Positions 36,850-46,189 of a DNA stretch of 64,000 bases are shown one piece after another. The stretch covers positions 620,001 through 684,000 of the forward strand of contig LN899469.1 of NCBI GenBank assembly GCA_001458075.1. The letters are read 5' to 3'. This DNA comes from Idiomarinaceae bacterium HL-53. GTDB lineage: Bacteria > Pseudomonadota > Gammaproteobacteria > Enterobacterales > Alteromonadaceae. Every line of letters starts with the position of its first letter. Position 1 is the stretch's first letter. Position numbers and translations under genes: made by a program. The notes beneath the pieces were generated by a model, which did no database searches, was not told the origin of the DNA, and saw nothing but the letters and a program-made list of their open reading frames with translations.

Positions 36850-39531
36850 TTAGCCAAAGTACTCGGCTGATAATCGAGAGATAATTCCCGAGAGTTGATC
36901 TGCTGGAACGGGTCGATTGATCCAGTACCCTTGAAAGTAATGACAACCCTGCGCCGCCAACAAATCCATTTGACCTTTCGTTTCCACCCCTTCAGCAACT
37001 AACTCCAGCCCGAGTGAATCACCAAGCGAAATAATTGTACGAGTTAGAGTTCGAGGCCCTTCATCGTTGTATAAAGACTGCACAAATGACTGGTCTATTT
37101 TTAACTTATCGAGCGGAAGTTGATTCAAGTAACTCAAGGAAGAATAGCCGGTACCGAAATCATCAAGGGCAAACTTAACTCCCCTCGCCCGCAACTGTTT
37201 CATCTTCTCAATTGCATCTTCTGTTTCAGTGAGTAACATCGATTCTGTTATTTCTAAAATTAGGTACTCAGGATCAACACCGGACGCGTCGATTACTTGG
37301 AGTGCGCGCTCTACAAAGTTGGGCGATCGTAATTGACGCACACTAAGGTTCACGGCCATGGTCCAATGGGCTCGAGCAGGGTCTTGGTGCCAACTCACCA
37401 GTTGTTCACATGCATGATTGAGAATCCGTTCACCCAGAACAATAATATCGCCCGTTTCTTCCGCCAGCGGAATAAACTCACTCGGCGAAACCATGCCTCG
37501 TTCTGGATGCTGCCAACGTACCAGCCCCTCGACCCCGTGAACTTGATGATTTGCGTCAATGATGAGCTGATAATGCAATGCAAACTCTTTGTTTTCGATC
37601 GCTCGGTGCAAATCTCTCACCAGTTCAAGGCGACTTTGCAGCAATGCCTGAATTTTTTCATCAAAGAAAATATGGGTATTTCGCCCAGCTGCTTTCGCTT
37701 GGTACATGGCTTGGTCTACCTGCTGCAGCAACAACTCAACTGGACGCTCGTCATTATCAAATAAGGTGATTCCCACACTCGTTGTCAGCCGGTATAGCTC
37801 CGTACCCAACGCTACGGGTTTCTCAAACTCACGAATTAGCTCTGACGCAAGGGCTCGAGTTTGGTTCGCAGCAGCACTTGCATGCTCTGACAAACGAGAC
37901 AAGACTACAATAAATTCGTCGCCCGCAATACGGGCCACAAAGTCTTGTTCCCTCACCGAATTTTGCAAACGCTCAGCCAATGTTTTTAACAGCGTATCCC
38001 CTGCAGAATGGCCGAGTGAGTCATTTAGCGTTTTGAAATTATCAATATCGAAGCACAAAATCGCGGCGTATTGGGGCTTTGTTTGCATTTGTTTCATGAG
38101 CTGCTGAATGCGTTCATGCAACAACCGTCGATTCGGCAGCTGTGTCAATGCGTCATAGAAGGCGAGCTGATTAATTTGCTCTTCGGCGCGTTTAGAGTCG
38201 GTTGCATCAATAATGACGCCATTCCAAACAACCCCCTCTTCTTCTTTCAATTGTGGCACCGACTGCAGCTCTACCCAACGCACCTCATTTGCATGCAAAA
38301 TGCGCCCCTTCCAACGGAATGGTTGCTGGGTGCGCGCTGCCTTCATGCTTGAATGAATATATTCATAGCGATCCGAGGGATGTACTTGCGCTTCAATAAA
38401 GCTAAATACGTCTCTTAATGCAACGGTTTCAGGTACGCGTAATATTTCTCGTGCCCGTTCGTTTAAGTAAATCACTTCGCGTTGGCCGTCGGCGTGGATA
38501 ACGCCTTGGTATACGCCAACGGGCAGCAATTGCGTTAACGAATTATATTGCTTCAAGGACTCTGAAAGTTCGGTATTGAGTTTTTGTAAGTCTTCGTCGG
38601 CTACGTCGATTAAACGTTTGGCTCTGCGGTATCCAAACAGCAAAGCGAACACTGCCAGAAGCCAAACGAGAGTAGGTAATGTGAGTGTTTGTAACCATGC
38701 ATGAATGACAAATCGACGATCTTTCATCGCAACCGCAGTCATGTTGTATTCAGACATCGGCTCGATCCATAAATAATGCTTCCTGAAACCACCTTGCACC
38801 GTGTAGGGGCGATCATAAGAAGTCCACCCTGACTCTGCGCGAAGCAAGTTACGCAAGGCATCAGAAGCTTGGGTGCGATAGATACGGTCGTAACGTTCGC
38901 GCGTTGCAGGCTCTGGGTACATGTAGTTTAGATAGCCGTCATTTCTAACGAGAACAATCTCAACATTGTCTTCAATACGCATTTGCGACCAAGCCGTATT
39001 TTCGGTATCGATCACAAGCATGGCAACCATGAGCGCACTTACATTGCGCTCTTGATCAAACAATGGGCTGTAGAGCGGCGTTACCCAATCATCAATCGTG
39101 CTCGAAAGCTGTGGGCGGCCGATTTGAAAGGTTTTGGTGTCAATGGCAAGTTGCGCCGTTGGATTTTGAATATCGAGTGCAGGTTGTGATTCAGGATCGA
39201 ACTCAAATTCAGGGAGCGATGAGCCCAGCAACTCACCATTCACGCTTATCATGGCATAACCTAATGCACTGCGATGATGTGATCGCATACGCTGAAAGAA
39301 GGCCGGAACTTGTTGCTGTGGCGCGCCTTCCACAAGTGACACGCTCTCGCCGAGTAGCTGCAAGATAACGTCTTGCTTAGCCATTTGGTTTTGGAACCCT
39401 TGTGCCAAAATACCACTCAAATGACTCAGCTCTCGCTTTTCGGCAGCAACCGTACGCTGCCAGGTCACATAGGCCGTGAATATAGCGACGGTAAGTAACA
39501 ACACAAACGTGAAACGCGCAAAGGCCCGCAA
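36850..39531 (-). CDS. Membrane sensor PAS-GGDEF-EAL protein
   Basis: An 893-residue inner-membrane protein. TM1 about 8-25, an extracytoplasmic sensor of about 250 residues (CHASE/dCACHE-like), TM2 about 285-304, a coiled coil, PAS (about 325-445), GGDEF (about 455-625) and EAL (about 635-885). The cyclase site reads RIAGDEFIVVL (the active AGDEF variant). The EAL core is VEGLVRWQHP, NLSVRQL, EITESMLL, LDDFGTGYSSL, KIDQSFV and AEGVETKGQ; only the Ala of EAL is changed to Gly. Probably bifunctional or a phosphodiesterase. The start is TTG; the frame stays open upstream for more than 15 codons without ATG or GTG, so the exact N-terminus is unsure. Confidence 0.87.
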   Translation of the reverse strand: MRAFARFTFVLLLTVAIFTAYVTWQRTVAAEKRELSHLSGILAQGFQNQMAKQDVILQLLGESVSLVEGAPQQQVPAFFQRMRSHHRSALGYAMISVNGELLGSSLPEFEFDPESQPALDIQNPTAQLAIDTKTFQIGRPQLSSTIDDWVTPLYSPLFDQERNVSALMVAMLVIDTENTAWSQMRIEDNVEIVLVRNDGYLNYMYPEPATRERYDRIYRTQASDALRNLLRAESGWTSYDRPYTVQGGFRKHYLWIEPMSEYNMTAVAMKDRRFVIHAWLQTLTLPTLVWLLAVFALLFGYRRAKRLIDVADEDLQKLNTELSESLKQYNSLTQLLPVGVYQGVIHADGQREVIYLNERAREILRVPETVALRDVFSFIEAQVHPSDRYEYIHSSMKAARTQQPFRWKGRILHANEVRWVELQSVPQLKEEEGVVWNGVIIDATDSKRAEEQINQLAFYDALTQLPNRRLLHERIQQLMKQMQTKPQYAAILCFDIDNFKTLNDSLGHSAGDTLLKTLAERLQNSVREQDFVARIAGDEFIVVLSRLSEHASAAANQTRALASELIREFEKPVALGTELYRLTTSVGITLFDNDERPVELLLQQVDQAMYQAKAAGRNTHIFFDEKIQALLQSRLELVRDLHRAIENKEFALHYQLIIDANHQVHGVEGLVRWQHPERGMVSPSEFIPLAEETGDIIVLGERILNHACEQLVSWHQDPARAHWTMAVNLSVRQLRSPNFVERALQVIDASGVDPEYLILEITESMLLTETEDAIEKMKQLRARGVKFALDDFGTGYSSLSYLNQLPLDKLKIDQSFVQSLYNDEGPRTLTRTIISLGDSLGLELVAEGVETKGQMDLLAAQGCHYFQGYWINRPVPADQLSGIISRLSAEYFG

Positions 39532-39688
39532 AATTCTTGTGCGTTCTGTATGTTGCTTATGTCTAAATAGTGAAGAAAGGATAATTACTACCTCGTACTC
39601 ACAGGCTCTAATAATTTCAACGGCTGTCCTGCTCGAAAATCATCCACAACAAGCAAATTACCCAGTTTTAGAGGCAGTTGCAAGCTGC

Positions 39689-40924
39689 TTACATGAATAC
39701 CAGCCACCATACATATAGCAACACGAAACCAGTAAGGTAAGTTAGCCCGCACCATGCCCAGACACGTAAAACTTTATCCATAATATTGGCTGCTTTCGCC
39801 AATTGATAGTTTAACGCTGCAAATACCGGTGTTGTTACAAATGCGAGTGCCATCGCAAACGTAAGCATAGGGCCCAACGCGCCAGCAAAAAATATGATGA
39901 TTAACCAGCCTAAAATACTTTGTCCCAATAACAGGGCGATATACCGCATGCGCGAGTTGGAGCGCTCAGATAAACAAGCGTCGAAAATGCGAACGTAACC
40001 GTCAAGTACCGTGATAGTGGTTCCAAACATGCATACGAACGCAATAAATGCGACCAACCAACGCGACCATTCACCAATCGTCCCAGCATACATATTCACT
40101 AATTGCTGTGCAAAGGCATCACCCGCAAGGGCAATATCGGTTGTTGAGCCATATTGGATCAACGCTCCAAGCCCCAGAAATAGCAACGCAAGAATCGTAG
40201 TGGACCAATACCCCACATTAAAATCTAGCAACGCAAACGGCTTTGCAGTTGGCTGGTACCGATGCTTCTCTCGCAGCCACAAGGAGTTAATGACTGAGAT
40301 TTCAATCGGCGCGGGCATCCAGCCCATCATCGCAATAATGAAACCGAAACTTGCTAGTTGCCAAGGACTCGGTGGCACGAAATCCTCAACGCGCGCGGAG
40401 CCTTGCAGCCAAGCCACTAAAAATGCCGCGACCGTAGCGATCGCTAATAACAGCATGAAAATTTTCGCCGTGCGGTCTAGCGCTGGGTACTTACCCCAAA
40501 TGAGCAGCAGCCAACAAATTGCTAAGAGTATGAGGCTGAGTGAAATAACAGAGGGAGGTGCAGGCATAAGCCAAGAAATAAAATACTGAAGCAAGCTTGC
40601 AGTAAGCAAGAGCACACCGGCGGTATTCACAACTGCAGCAATAATTGCGAGTGCGACAAAGAGTCCGAAAACAATTCGCCCTTTCGCACGATACGCATCA
40701 ATAAGGTTTTGTTCTTGAGTTGCGGTGTAATGCACTGCAAATCGAAAGAATGGGTATTTCAGTACATTAACGAGTAAGACAACCCACAACAATTGCCATC
40801 CGAACAATGCTCCCGCTTGTGTAGAAGCAACGAGATGAGAGCCGCCAATGGCTGCGGTTGCCATAAGCAAACCGGGGCCTAATGCCCCAATTTTAGATAT
40901 TTTTGGGTGAATGCTAGTTTGCAT
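39689..40924 (-). CDS. Divergent Nramp-family transporter
   Basis: A 411-residue protein with about eleven TM helices and the LeuT-like Nramp fold. The TM1 motif, normally DPGN for metal binding, is here GPGLLMATAAIGGSHLVAST, lacking the Asp and Asn. TM6, normally A-MPH, reads GWMPAPIEISVI, so its His is missing. Classical Mn/Fe selectivity is therefore not assured; Nramp-related magnesium transporters also lack these residues. No MntR-type box was recognised in the short upstream gap. Confidence 0.82.
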   Translation of the reverse strand: MQTSIHPKISKIGALGPGLLMATAAIGGSHLVASTQAGALFGWQLLWVVLLVNVLKYPFFRFAVHYTATQEQNLIDAYRAKGRIVFGLFVALAIIAAVVNTAGVLLLTASLLQYFISWLMPAPPSVISLSLILLAICWLLLIWGKYPALDRTAKIFMLLLAIATVAAFLVAWLQGSARVEDFVPPSPWQLASFGFIIAMMGWMPAPIEISVINSLWLREKHRYQPTAKPFALLDFNVGYWSTTILALLFLGLGALIQYGSTTDIALAGDAFAQQLVNMYAGTIGEWSRWLVAFIAFVCMFGTTITVLDGYVRIFDACLSERSNSRMRYIALLLGQSILGWLIIIFFAGALGPMLTFAMALAFVTTPVFAALNYQLAKAANIMDKVLRVWAWCGLTYLTGFVLLYVWWLVFM

Positions 40925-41016
40925 GAAGTGCGCTCAATTTTTCTTATTATTTAGGTACACGCAATGGGCTAGAATAACGTTTTACCTAAGAAAAAAGCAA
41001 CGCTCTTGGCAAACAA

Positions 41017-41580
41017 CTAATTCACAATAGAAGTACCGCGTGTATACACCATGTCGCGCACTACATCGCGAGGTATTTCGATTTGCGCTGTCGCTTTTAC
41101 AACCCGCGTACCAAAATCTAGCATACGCAATGTGACCACCATGGAACTGCCGCGGTCGAGCAATGTGCCCACCAGCACATAATCTACATCGAAGGTTTCA
41201 TTGAGCTCTAAATAATTGGTGGAAAGGGCAAAGTCTCCCTCAGGGGTAACGCGAATCGCATTCGTGAGCTTAAATTCCACCACCTGTAAATTCACGGCGT
41301 GTAGTTCCGCGCTGAGCTCCTGCTGCAACTGCAAACCCATTAAGTTACTTTCGCGAAGACCACCAGCAAGCCAGACTGGACTTGTTACTGCAACTCGCTC
41401 TCCAGGGCGCACATTGTTTGCAGTCGCCATAAGCTCATCAACGAGTTGAAAGGAATAATAACCCGTTGTGTAGTTCGGGTTCGTGTTCACTCGTTGCGGC
41501 TCCGCCGGCGGTGTTTGCCCGCAAGCAGACAAAACAAATATGAGGCTCAAAGTCAGCGCTTTAAATACATTACGGTTCAT
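41017..41580 (-). CDS. FlgO-family outer-membrane lipoprotein (second copy)
   Basis: A 187-residue lipoprotein, lipobox LSAC with Cys20. The FlgO domain covers about 45-180, with GYYSFQLVDELMATANNVRP, ERVAVTSPVWLAG and VDYVLVGTLLDRG. In Vibrio, FlgO helps hold the flagellar sheath or H/T-ring region. It overlaps the upstream FlgO-like gene by four bases. No flagellar gene lies in the window, so a flagellar role is only family-based. Confidence 0.8.
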   Translation of the reverse strand: MNRNVFKALTLSLIFVLSACGQTPPAEPQRVNTNPNYTTGYYSFQLVDELMATANNVRPGERVAVTSPVWLAGGLRESNLMGLQLQQELSAELHAVNLQVVEFKLTNAIRVTPEGDFALSTNYLELNETFDVDYVLVGTLLDRGSSMVVTLRMLDFGTRVVKATAQIEIPRDVVRDMVYTRGTSIVN

Positions 41581-42257
41581 GGTTTCACCTCGCCTCGTGA
41601 ACCAGGCTCATCAAAAATACTTCTCAAAAAACCGCCTCGAGGCTCTTCCTCTGGCATATCACTGAGATGAGAGTTTCTATATAAACCACCACGGCGCCAT
41701 TGTGAGTTTACTGCGTCTGAGGAGATAGTCTCCCATGGCACCAAAACGGTCGACGAGGAGATAACCAGCGCCGAACGCGCATTCACCAAACGTGTGTTCA
41801 CTAACAGGCCATTATCGACTTCGCTATAGGTTCCGACCACCACCCAATCGATCAGATAGTTTTCTTTTAAGCGCTCTGTGTCTCGGCTTAGCATTAACTC
41901 TTGATGATCGGTGAGTTGCAGAGCCTCCGTTAAGCGATATTCAAGAAAACCTATATTGTAAGGGCGCGCCGAAGCCATAAGCCCTTCTTGTAATTGGCGA
42001 GCTAAGTCTGCGTATGTGTCATTGCTATTATGTCGCAACGAATCTGCAGGCACGAAGCTCGTAACCGCTACGCGTCGAATACCCTCATGAAAATAAAAGA
42101 GATCGTGTGCCAAAGCCGACTGAAAAGGCGTTAAAGTACTCGCAGGCACAACCGGCGCAGGTATCGTTTGCGCTGCAATTTCCTCTTCCGGTAACGCACC
42201 GCAGCCGGCTAAAGTAAGCAAGCTCGTTGCCAAGGCTAAATTTACAATGCGTTTCAT
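41577..42257 (-). CDS. FlgO-family outer-membrane lipoprotein (first copy)
   Basis: A 226-residue lipoprotein, lipobox LAGC at Cys19. The FlgO domain is about 50-185: LAHDLFYFHEGIRRVAVTSF, ARQLQEGLMASARPYNIGFL and IDWVVVGTYSEVDNGLLVN. The C-terminal extension (about 185-226) is polar and rich in Arg and Gly. It is clearly a paralogue of the next gene (same pattern ...VAVTS...DYVLVGT), and the pair is translationally coupled. Tandem duplication followed by divergence is likely. Confidence 0.78.
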   Translation of the reverse strand: MKRIVNLALATSLLTLAGCGALPEEEIAAQTIPAPVVPASTLTPFQSALAHDLFYFHEGIRRVAVTSFVPADSLRHNSNDTYADLARQLQEGLMASARPYNIGFLEYRLTEALQLTDHQELMLSRDTERLKENYLIDWVVVGTYSEVDNGLLVNTRLVNARSALVISSSTVLVPWETISSDAVNSQWRRGGLYRNSHLSDMPEEEPRGGFLRSIFDEPGSRGEVKP

Positions 42258-42313
42258 TTATAAAGCTCTCTTGAGGTACGTTTGCTCTGTTATCGACCTG
42301 ATCGGGCGAAACC

Positions 42314-43591
42314 TTAAGTACGAATGCCCCAATCTTGGAAGAAATCGCGTGTGAGGGATTCTCGAAACTGAGGTGCAGCAATTCCAATTAGGGCTTTGGC
42401 TCGTTCACGCATAGAGCGACCTCTCAAATTGGCGATGCCATACTCGGTCACAACATAATGCACATGTGCTCTGGTGGTCACCACACCCGCACCAGGTGAA
42501 AGTAATGACGTAATGCGCGACACCTTGCCACCTGCCGCCGTTGCCGGCAGCGCAATTACCGAGCGCCCCCCTTGAGAGAGCGACGCGCCGCGTACAAAGT
42601 CCATTTGCCCACCCACGCCTGAGTAAATCTTGGTACCGAGTGAGTCAGCACACACTTGCCCACTTAAATCGATTTGTAGCGCACTATTGATCGACATGAC
42701 TTGTGGGTTTTTGCGAATCACCGCCGTATCGTTGGTGTATTCCACATCTAAAAATCGTACTAGTGAGTTGTCATTTACGAAGTTGTAAAGCTTTTGTGAG
42801 CCCATGGCAAAAGTTGTGACAATTTTCCCCGGATGCGTTTTCTTGTTGCTATTGTCGACCGCACCGCATTCCACTAATGGCACTAACCCGTCGGAAAACA
42901 TTTCGGTGTGCACCCCCAAGTACTTGTGATTTTTCAGACACGCCAAGGTAGCGTCTGGAATTGCACCAATGCCAAGCTGCAAACAATCACCGTTTTGAAT
43001 GAGACTAGCGACTTGTTCTCCAATCGCTTGCGCTACAGGATCATTTGCAGTTGCACCGTGCTCTGGCAAAGGCGCCTCTTGCGCAAACCATGCGTTGAGT
43101 TTTGAAATGTGAATTGCAGAGTCACCATGAGTTCTCGGCATATTCGGGTTGACCCACGCAATCACGCGCTCTGCTATGTCGACCGCTGCGCGTGTTGCCT
43201 CTACGGATATTCCTAAACTGCAAAAGCCGTGGCGGTCCGGTGGGGATACTTGGATTAATGCCACATCGACGCGCTGCTCGCGGTTACGAAAAAGCTTGGG
43301 AATTTCGGACAGCAATGTCGGCACATAATCGGCTAAATCTTGCTGTATCGCCGCCCGCGTGGCGCTACCGACAAAGAAACAACGCTGGCGAATATGTTTA
43401 TTAAGTTCCGGCTTGCAGAGCATTTCACTTTTTTCGGTATGCAACTGCATAAGCGTGAGGTTTTCTCGTTCAGGTGCAAGCTCTGCAAGTGCCTCAAGCA
43501 ACAAATATGGAGTGGCCGCCATTGACTGGCACCAGATGATGTCGTTATTTTTGATTAATTGAATAGCTTCTTTCGCATTGTTGCACTGCAT
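42314..43591 (-). CDS. Acetyl-CoA hydrolase/transferase-family protein
   Basis: A 425-residue CoA-transferase (Cat1 / 4-hydroxybutyrate CoA-transferase-like). Two alpha/beta domains are seen, with the CoA-binding G-loop LQLGIGAIPDATLACL near residue 200, the catalytic Glu in GVHTEMFSDGLVPLV, and the C-terminal VTEYGIANLRGRSMRERAKALI. It moves CoA between acetate-like acids or hydrolyses acetyl-CoA. The nature of the acceptor cannot be read from sequence. A single gene; nothing else is seen between its start and the tRNA promoter. Confidence 0.85.
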   Translation of the reverse strand: MQCNNAKEAIQLIKNNDIIWCQSMAATPYLLLEALAELAPERENLTLMQLHTEKSEMLCKPELNKHIRQRCFFVGSATRAAIQQDLADYVPTLLSEIPKLFRNREQRVDVALIQVSPPDRHGFCSLGISVEATRAAVDIAERVIAWVNPNMPRTHGDSAIHISKLNAWFAQEAPLPEHGATANDPVAQAIGEQVASLIQNGDCLQLGIGAIPDATLACLKNHKYLGVHTEMFSDGLVPLVECGAVDNSNKKTHPGKIVTTFAMGSQKLYNFVNDNSLVRFLDVEYTNDTAVIRKNPQVMSINSALQIDLSGQVCADSLGTKIYSGVGGQMDFVRGASLSQGGRSVIALPATAAGGKVSRITSLLSPGAGVVTTRAHVHYVVTEYGIANLRGRSMRERAKALIGIAAPQFRESLTRDFFQDWGIRT

Positions 43592-43704
43592 AAGTACCTC
43601 ATTATTAAATACCTAGAGGCAAGTATAGAGATAATGAGGTAAAAAGACCGTGATCAAGATCAACCCCTACCGTGGGTAGTCAGACCTGTTTATCACTTAA
43701 CACC

Positions 43705-43733
43705 TAGACATTGAGGCGAGAATTCCCTAAAAT
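43705..43733 (+). promoter_or_regulatory. Promoter of tRNA-Arg
   Basis: TAGACA (43705-43710), a 17-base spacer and TAAAAT (43728-43733), followed by a GC-rich discriminator CGCCGCC as in stringently controlled tRNA promoters. Transcription would start near 43740, about 38 bases before the mature tRNA. Confidence 0.65.
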
Positions 43734-43777
43734 CGCCGCCTGTTTACACGTTCTTGCGTGAACACCACACCAAAGAA

Positions 43778-43857
<80 letters not shown>

Positions 43858-44150
43858 AAATCAGCATCCCCTTTGCTAGTAACCACTCACTTCAAAATCC
43901 ATGTGACATATACGTGGCAAATTTGTGACAAGACTCTCAGGCCACACTTTTGGTTTTAACTCTTGTACGATCAAAGGGCAAGTTTAGGAACGATTCAGTA
44001 TTCGAACAGGATGAGAGTAATAAAGAAACAAGAAGGTATCTGGAAAGTCATTCTTTGAATCGGGCCTATTTTATCCAACCTTTGTGCCATGCATACAAAA
44101 GCACACCCAGAGTAATGATGGGGATGAGCCAAGGCAGCACAAGAATAATA

Positions 44151-45464
44151 TCAATCCAGAGTTCGCGCTAATGTGCTGCATCGCTCATGAATGCGGTCGA
44201 CAATTTGGTGATACAAGTCTGTTTGCATCGGTGTTTTGAAGTCGCTGTCTAGTGCCTTCACGACCTTGCTGATCAGTTGTGTCATTTGGTTTTCAATCAC
44301 TGTTTGAGGCAGCCCTATATTTAAACCCAAGTGCACAAAATCATGCTTGGTATAGTAACCAAATGCGTTGTATGCATCACTGAAATGACCTTCATCTCCC
44401 TCTTCGATTGCAAGAACGCCAATTGACATGAAACAAGCGCGATCGAATTGAGGGTATGGGGCGAGGCTGAGCACGTCATACACTGGCGTTAAAATATCCA
44501 TGGTAGTGCTTTGCCCGCCAGGCTTTCGCATTAAGGAAAAATTCTTTAGATGTAGGTCGTTGTTACCAACAATATAGGAAAAAACAACTTGTAAAAATAA
44601 CTTTAGAGTCACCGCTTTACTGTTTCCCGCTGCGTTACTCAACCGTTTTAATACCGTTTCGTAGCTTAATGCGTCGCTGTCTTTATGTTTAGGGTGCACT
44701 AAACACAAGGATGCAGCGTCCTCTATCAAATAACGCTCACTTTCATTCAAAATATCAAAGCGCTTGGTGACGTACGCAAGCTCCCCGTCTTCAAAGGGCA
44801 CAAGACCGCATTCCGCTGCATTTAAACCAATCTTGTTAGCCAAGCTCATGACAAAGAATTCATTTTCTGGGCAATGTGGTGCACCCTCTGGCGCAGGTTT
44901 AACAATGTATTGCCCCCCACGACTCGTCGGAACTAGTTGGTTACCGTCCAATTTCATCATGAGCTTTCTCTGCACACCGGATATGGAGTGCCCATTTGTA
45001 TGATCGACCGCGTAATCGTCAAATGAACGTGATGTGCCAATTATAGTAACGCCTTTGTTTCTCAAGGCACTTGGTTTGGGTATAGGAAGTTTAATAAACC
45101 GATCTGTGGTTAAGGTATCAACCTCACCTGCCACGATAGAAATTGCACCGATAAGCTCTTCTCCGTTGGCGCATAACAAACCAAATTCATCACTTTTATC
45201 GAGCCTTGCCTTTTGCGCCTGATGTGCTCTTAACCAACCTTCCGAGAGCAAGTTGGAAAAGAAAGGCGGGAAGGCGTCAAACTCATATCGTGTTTGGGTT
45301 AATGGAAAATGATGCCCTATGGGAGTGCCATGCCTCAGATATTCTTCGGCATAAGTAAAGGTATAAGACTCGCGCCCAGATAAATCTTGAGGATCACGAT
45401 ACTCGATTAGCGTCCCAGCCTTTATCGCATTAACAAAAACAGTTGCGGTGCGATTAGCTTGCAT
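44151..45464 (-). CDS. HipA-like Ser/Thr kinase toxin (divergent)
   Basis: A 437-residue HipA-fold kinase: an N-terminal subdomain (about 1-110), then the kinase core. The counterpart of the E. coli HipA Ser150 loop reads SISGVQRK (Ser162), the ATP-binding Lys is K189 in QYIVKPA, the catalytic Asp is D303 in GNNDLHLKNFS and the metal-binding Asp D330 in YDVLSL. All active-site positions are therefore kept although identity to E. coli HipA is low. HipA-type kinases phosphorylate tRNA synthetases such as GltX and cause growth arrest; this target is not known here. The ATG at 45464 has AGGG seven bases upstream and overlaps the antitoxin end by 11 bases. Confidence 0.85.
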   Translation of the reverse strand: MQANRTATVFVNAIKAGTLIEYRDPQDLSGRESYTFTYAEEYLRHGTPIGHHFPLTQTRYEFDAFPPFFSNLLSEGWLRAHQAQKARLDKSDEFGLLCANGEELIGAISIVAGEVDTLTTDRFIKLPIPKPSALRNKGVTIIGTSRSFDDYAVDHTNGHSISGVQRKLMMKLDGNQLVPTSRGGQYIVKPAPEGAPHCPENEFFVMSLANKIGLNAAECGLVPFEDGELAYVTKRFDILNESERYLIEDAASLCLVHPKHKDSDALSYETVLKRLSNAAGNSKAVTLKLFLQVVFSYIVGNNDLHLKNFSLMRKPGGQSTTMDILTPVYDVLSLAPYPQFDRACFMSIGVLAIEEGDEGHFSDAYNAFGYYTKHDFVHLGLNIGLPQTVIENQMTQLISKVVKALDSDFKTPMQTDLYHQIVDRIHERCSTLARTLD

Positions 45465-45762
45465 CTGCACGCCCTATGTATAATCTGTAATCGCCAAACA
45501 CAGAGATAATCGACTCAAGCGTTGCGCGTTTAGTAGAACCCGGAGTATTGAATGCAGCGTATAGGGTCGCTTTACTAATCATCGCAAGCTCGCAGAATGT
45601 GTCGATGGTGATATCGTTTTCTTTCACATAATGAGTTACGCGCACTTTTAACTCCGAGAGCGGAAACATATCTTTAGCCTCAAGCTCTTGCGCTTCGATA
45701 CGCTCAAGCTCTATCAAGAGCGCCTGAACTCTCTGCTTGATTTCTGTGATATTGCTTTTCAT
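45454..45762 (-). CDS. HipB-like antitoxin with helix-turn-helix
   Basis: A 102-residue protein from the ATG at 45762. The first half is helical and charged (EIKQRVQALLIELERIEAQE), unlike short HipB; the second half is a plausible XRE-like HTH (TIDTFCELAMISKATLYAAF, ATLESIISVFGDYRLYI). Gene order antitoxin then toxin with a short overlap is typical of type II systems. Two copies of TATAGCATAC upstream are likely operators. The long N-terminal extension could carry the neutralising surface. No exact family name can be given. Confidence 0.7.
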   Translation of the reverse strand: MKSNITEIKQRVQALLIELERIEAQELEAKDMFPLSELKVRVTHYVKENDITIDTFCELAMISKATLYAAFNTPGSTKRATLESIISVFGDYRLYIGRADAS

Positions 45763-45785
45763 ACATTTCACCAGAACTAAGTTTT

Positions 45786-45837
45786 GTATAGCATACACTA
45801 TAAGCATAAAAGAAAGATTATTATCTCTATAGCATAC
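45786..45837 (-). promoter_or_regulatory. Operator-like repeats of cassette 1
   Basis: Two exact copies of TATAGCATAC (45787-45796 and 45828-45837), 41 bases apart, i.e. about four helical turns, with a related TATAAGCATA between them (45800-45809). They lie just upstream of the antitoxin start. Such repeats usually bind the HTH antitoxin for autoregulation. Confidence 0.5.
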
Positions 45838-46113
45838 TCAATTCACTCTTAAACATCAATAATCGAACTAAATACCCATAAACAAATTATTTAGTTCTAT
45901 AAAGTGAACTTTTATTCTTTCTGTAGCTTATCATTGGCTTGGTAATAGCTTTAAGAAGGCTCCTACTTTGCATTGGTAGAATCGTTCACCCCTCTGTGAC
46001 CAAAATTTCCGTTAATTGATCTAAAAAGTTTCGATTCCACACGAAAAATGCAGCTGAAAACACCATAAATCAATGAGTTATAAAAAGACCATTAATAGCA
46101 TTTTACAAGATCA

Positions 46114-46163
46114 CCCTCCGGAGGCAGAGGTCACAGGTTCGACTCCTGTCGGGTGCGTCATTT
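46114..46163 (+). repeat. att-like repeat 2
   Basis: Forty-four bases identical to the 3' part of tRNA-Arg (43808-43851), then one mismatch and CATTT. The upstream half of the tRNA is absent, so this is not a functional tRNA. It closes cassette 1 and opens cassette 2. Confidence 0.92.
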
Positions 46164-46189
46164 CCTTGGCTTTCAGTGTTTATCCTATT

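Larger units (their letters stand above)
43858..46163. mobile_element. tRNA-Arg-nested cassette 1 carrying a HipBA-type pair, no integrase
   Basis: The 2.3-kb interval between repeats 1 and 2. Its only convincing genes are the minus-strand hipB-like and hipA-like pair (44151-45762). The 290 bases next to the tRNA hold no supported gene, only a possible 24-codon hydrophobic frame (44066-44140, minus strand). The 350 bases from 45763 to 46113 are AT-rich and carry operator-like repeats. No integrase or excisionase is present, so the cassette must use an enzyme in trans or be a relic of a larger island. Confidence 0.65.

Noticed and set aside
44066-44140. A 24-codon hydrophobic minus-strand frame (LPWLIPIITLGVLLYAWHKG)
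   Set aside because: It looks like a membrane helix but has a GTG start without a ribosome site; too weak to annotate as a gene.
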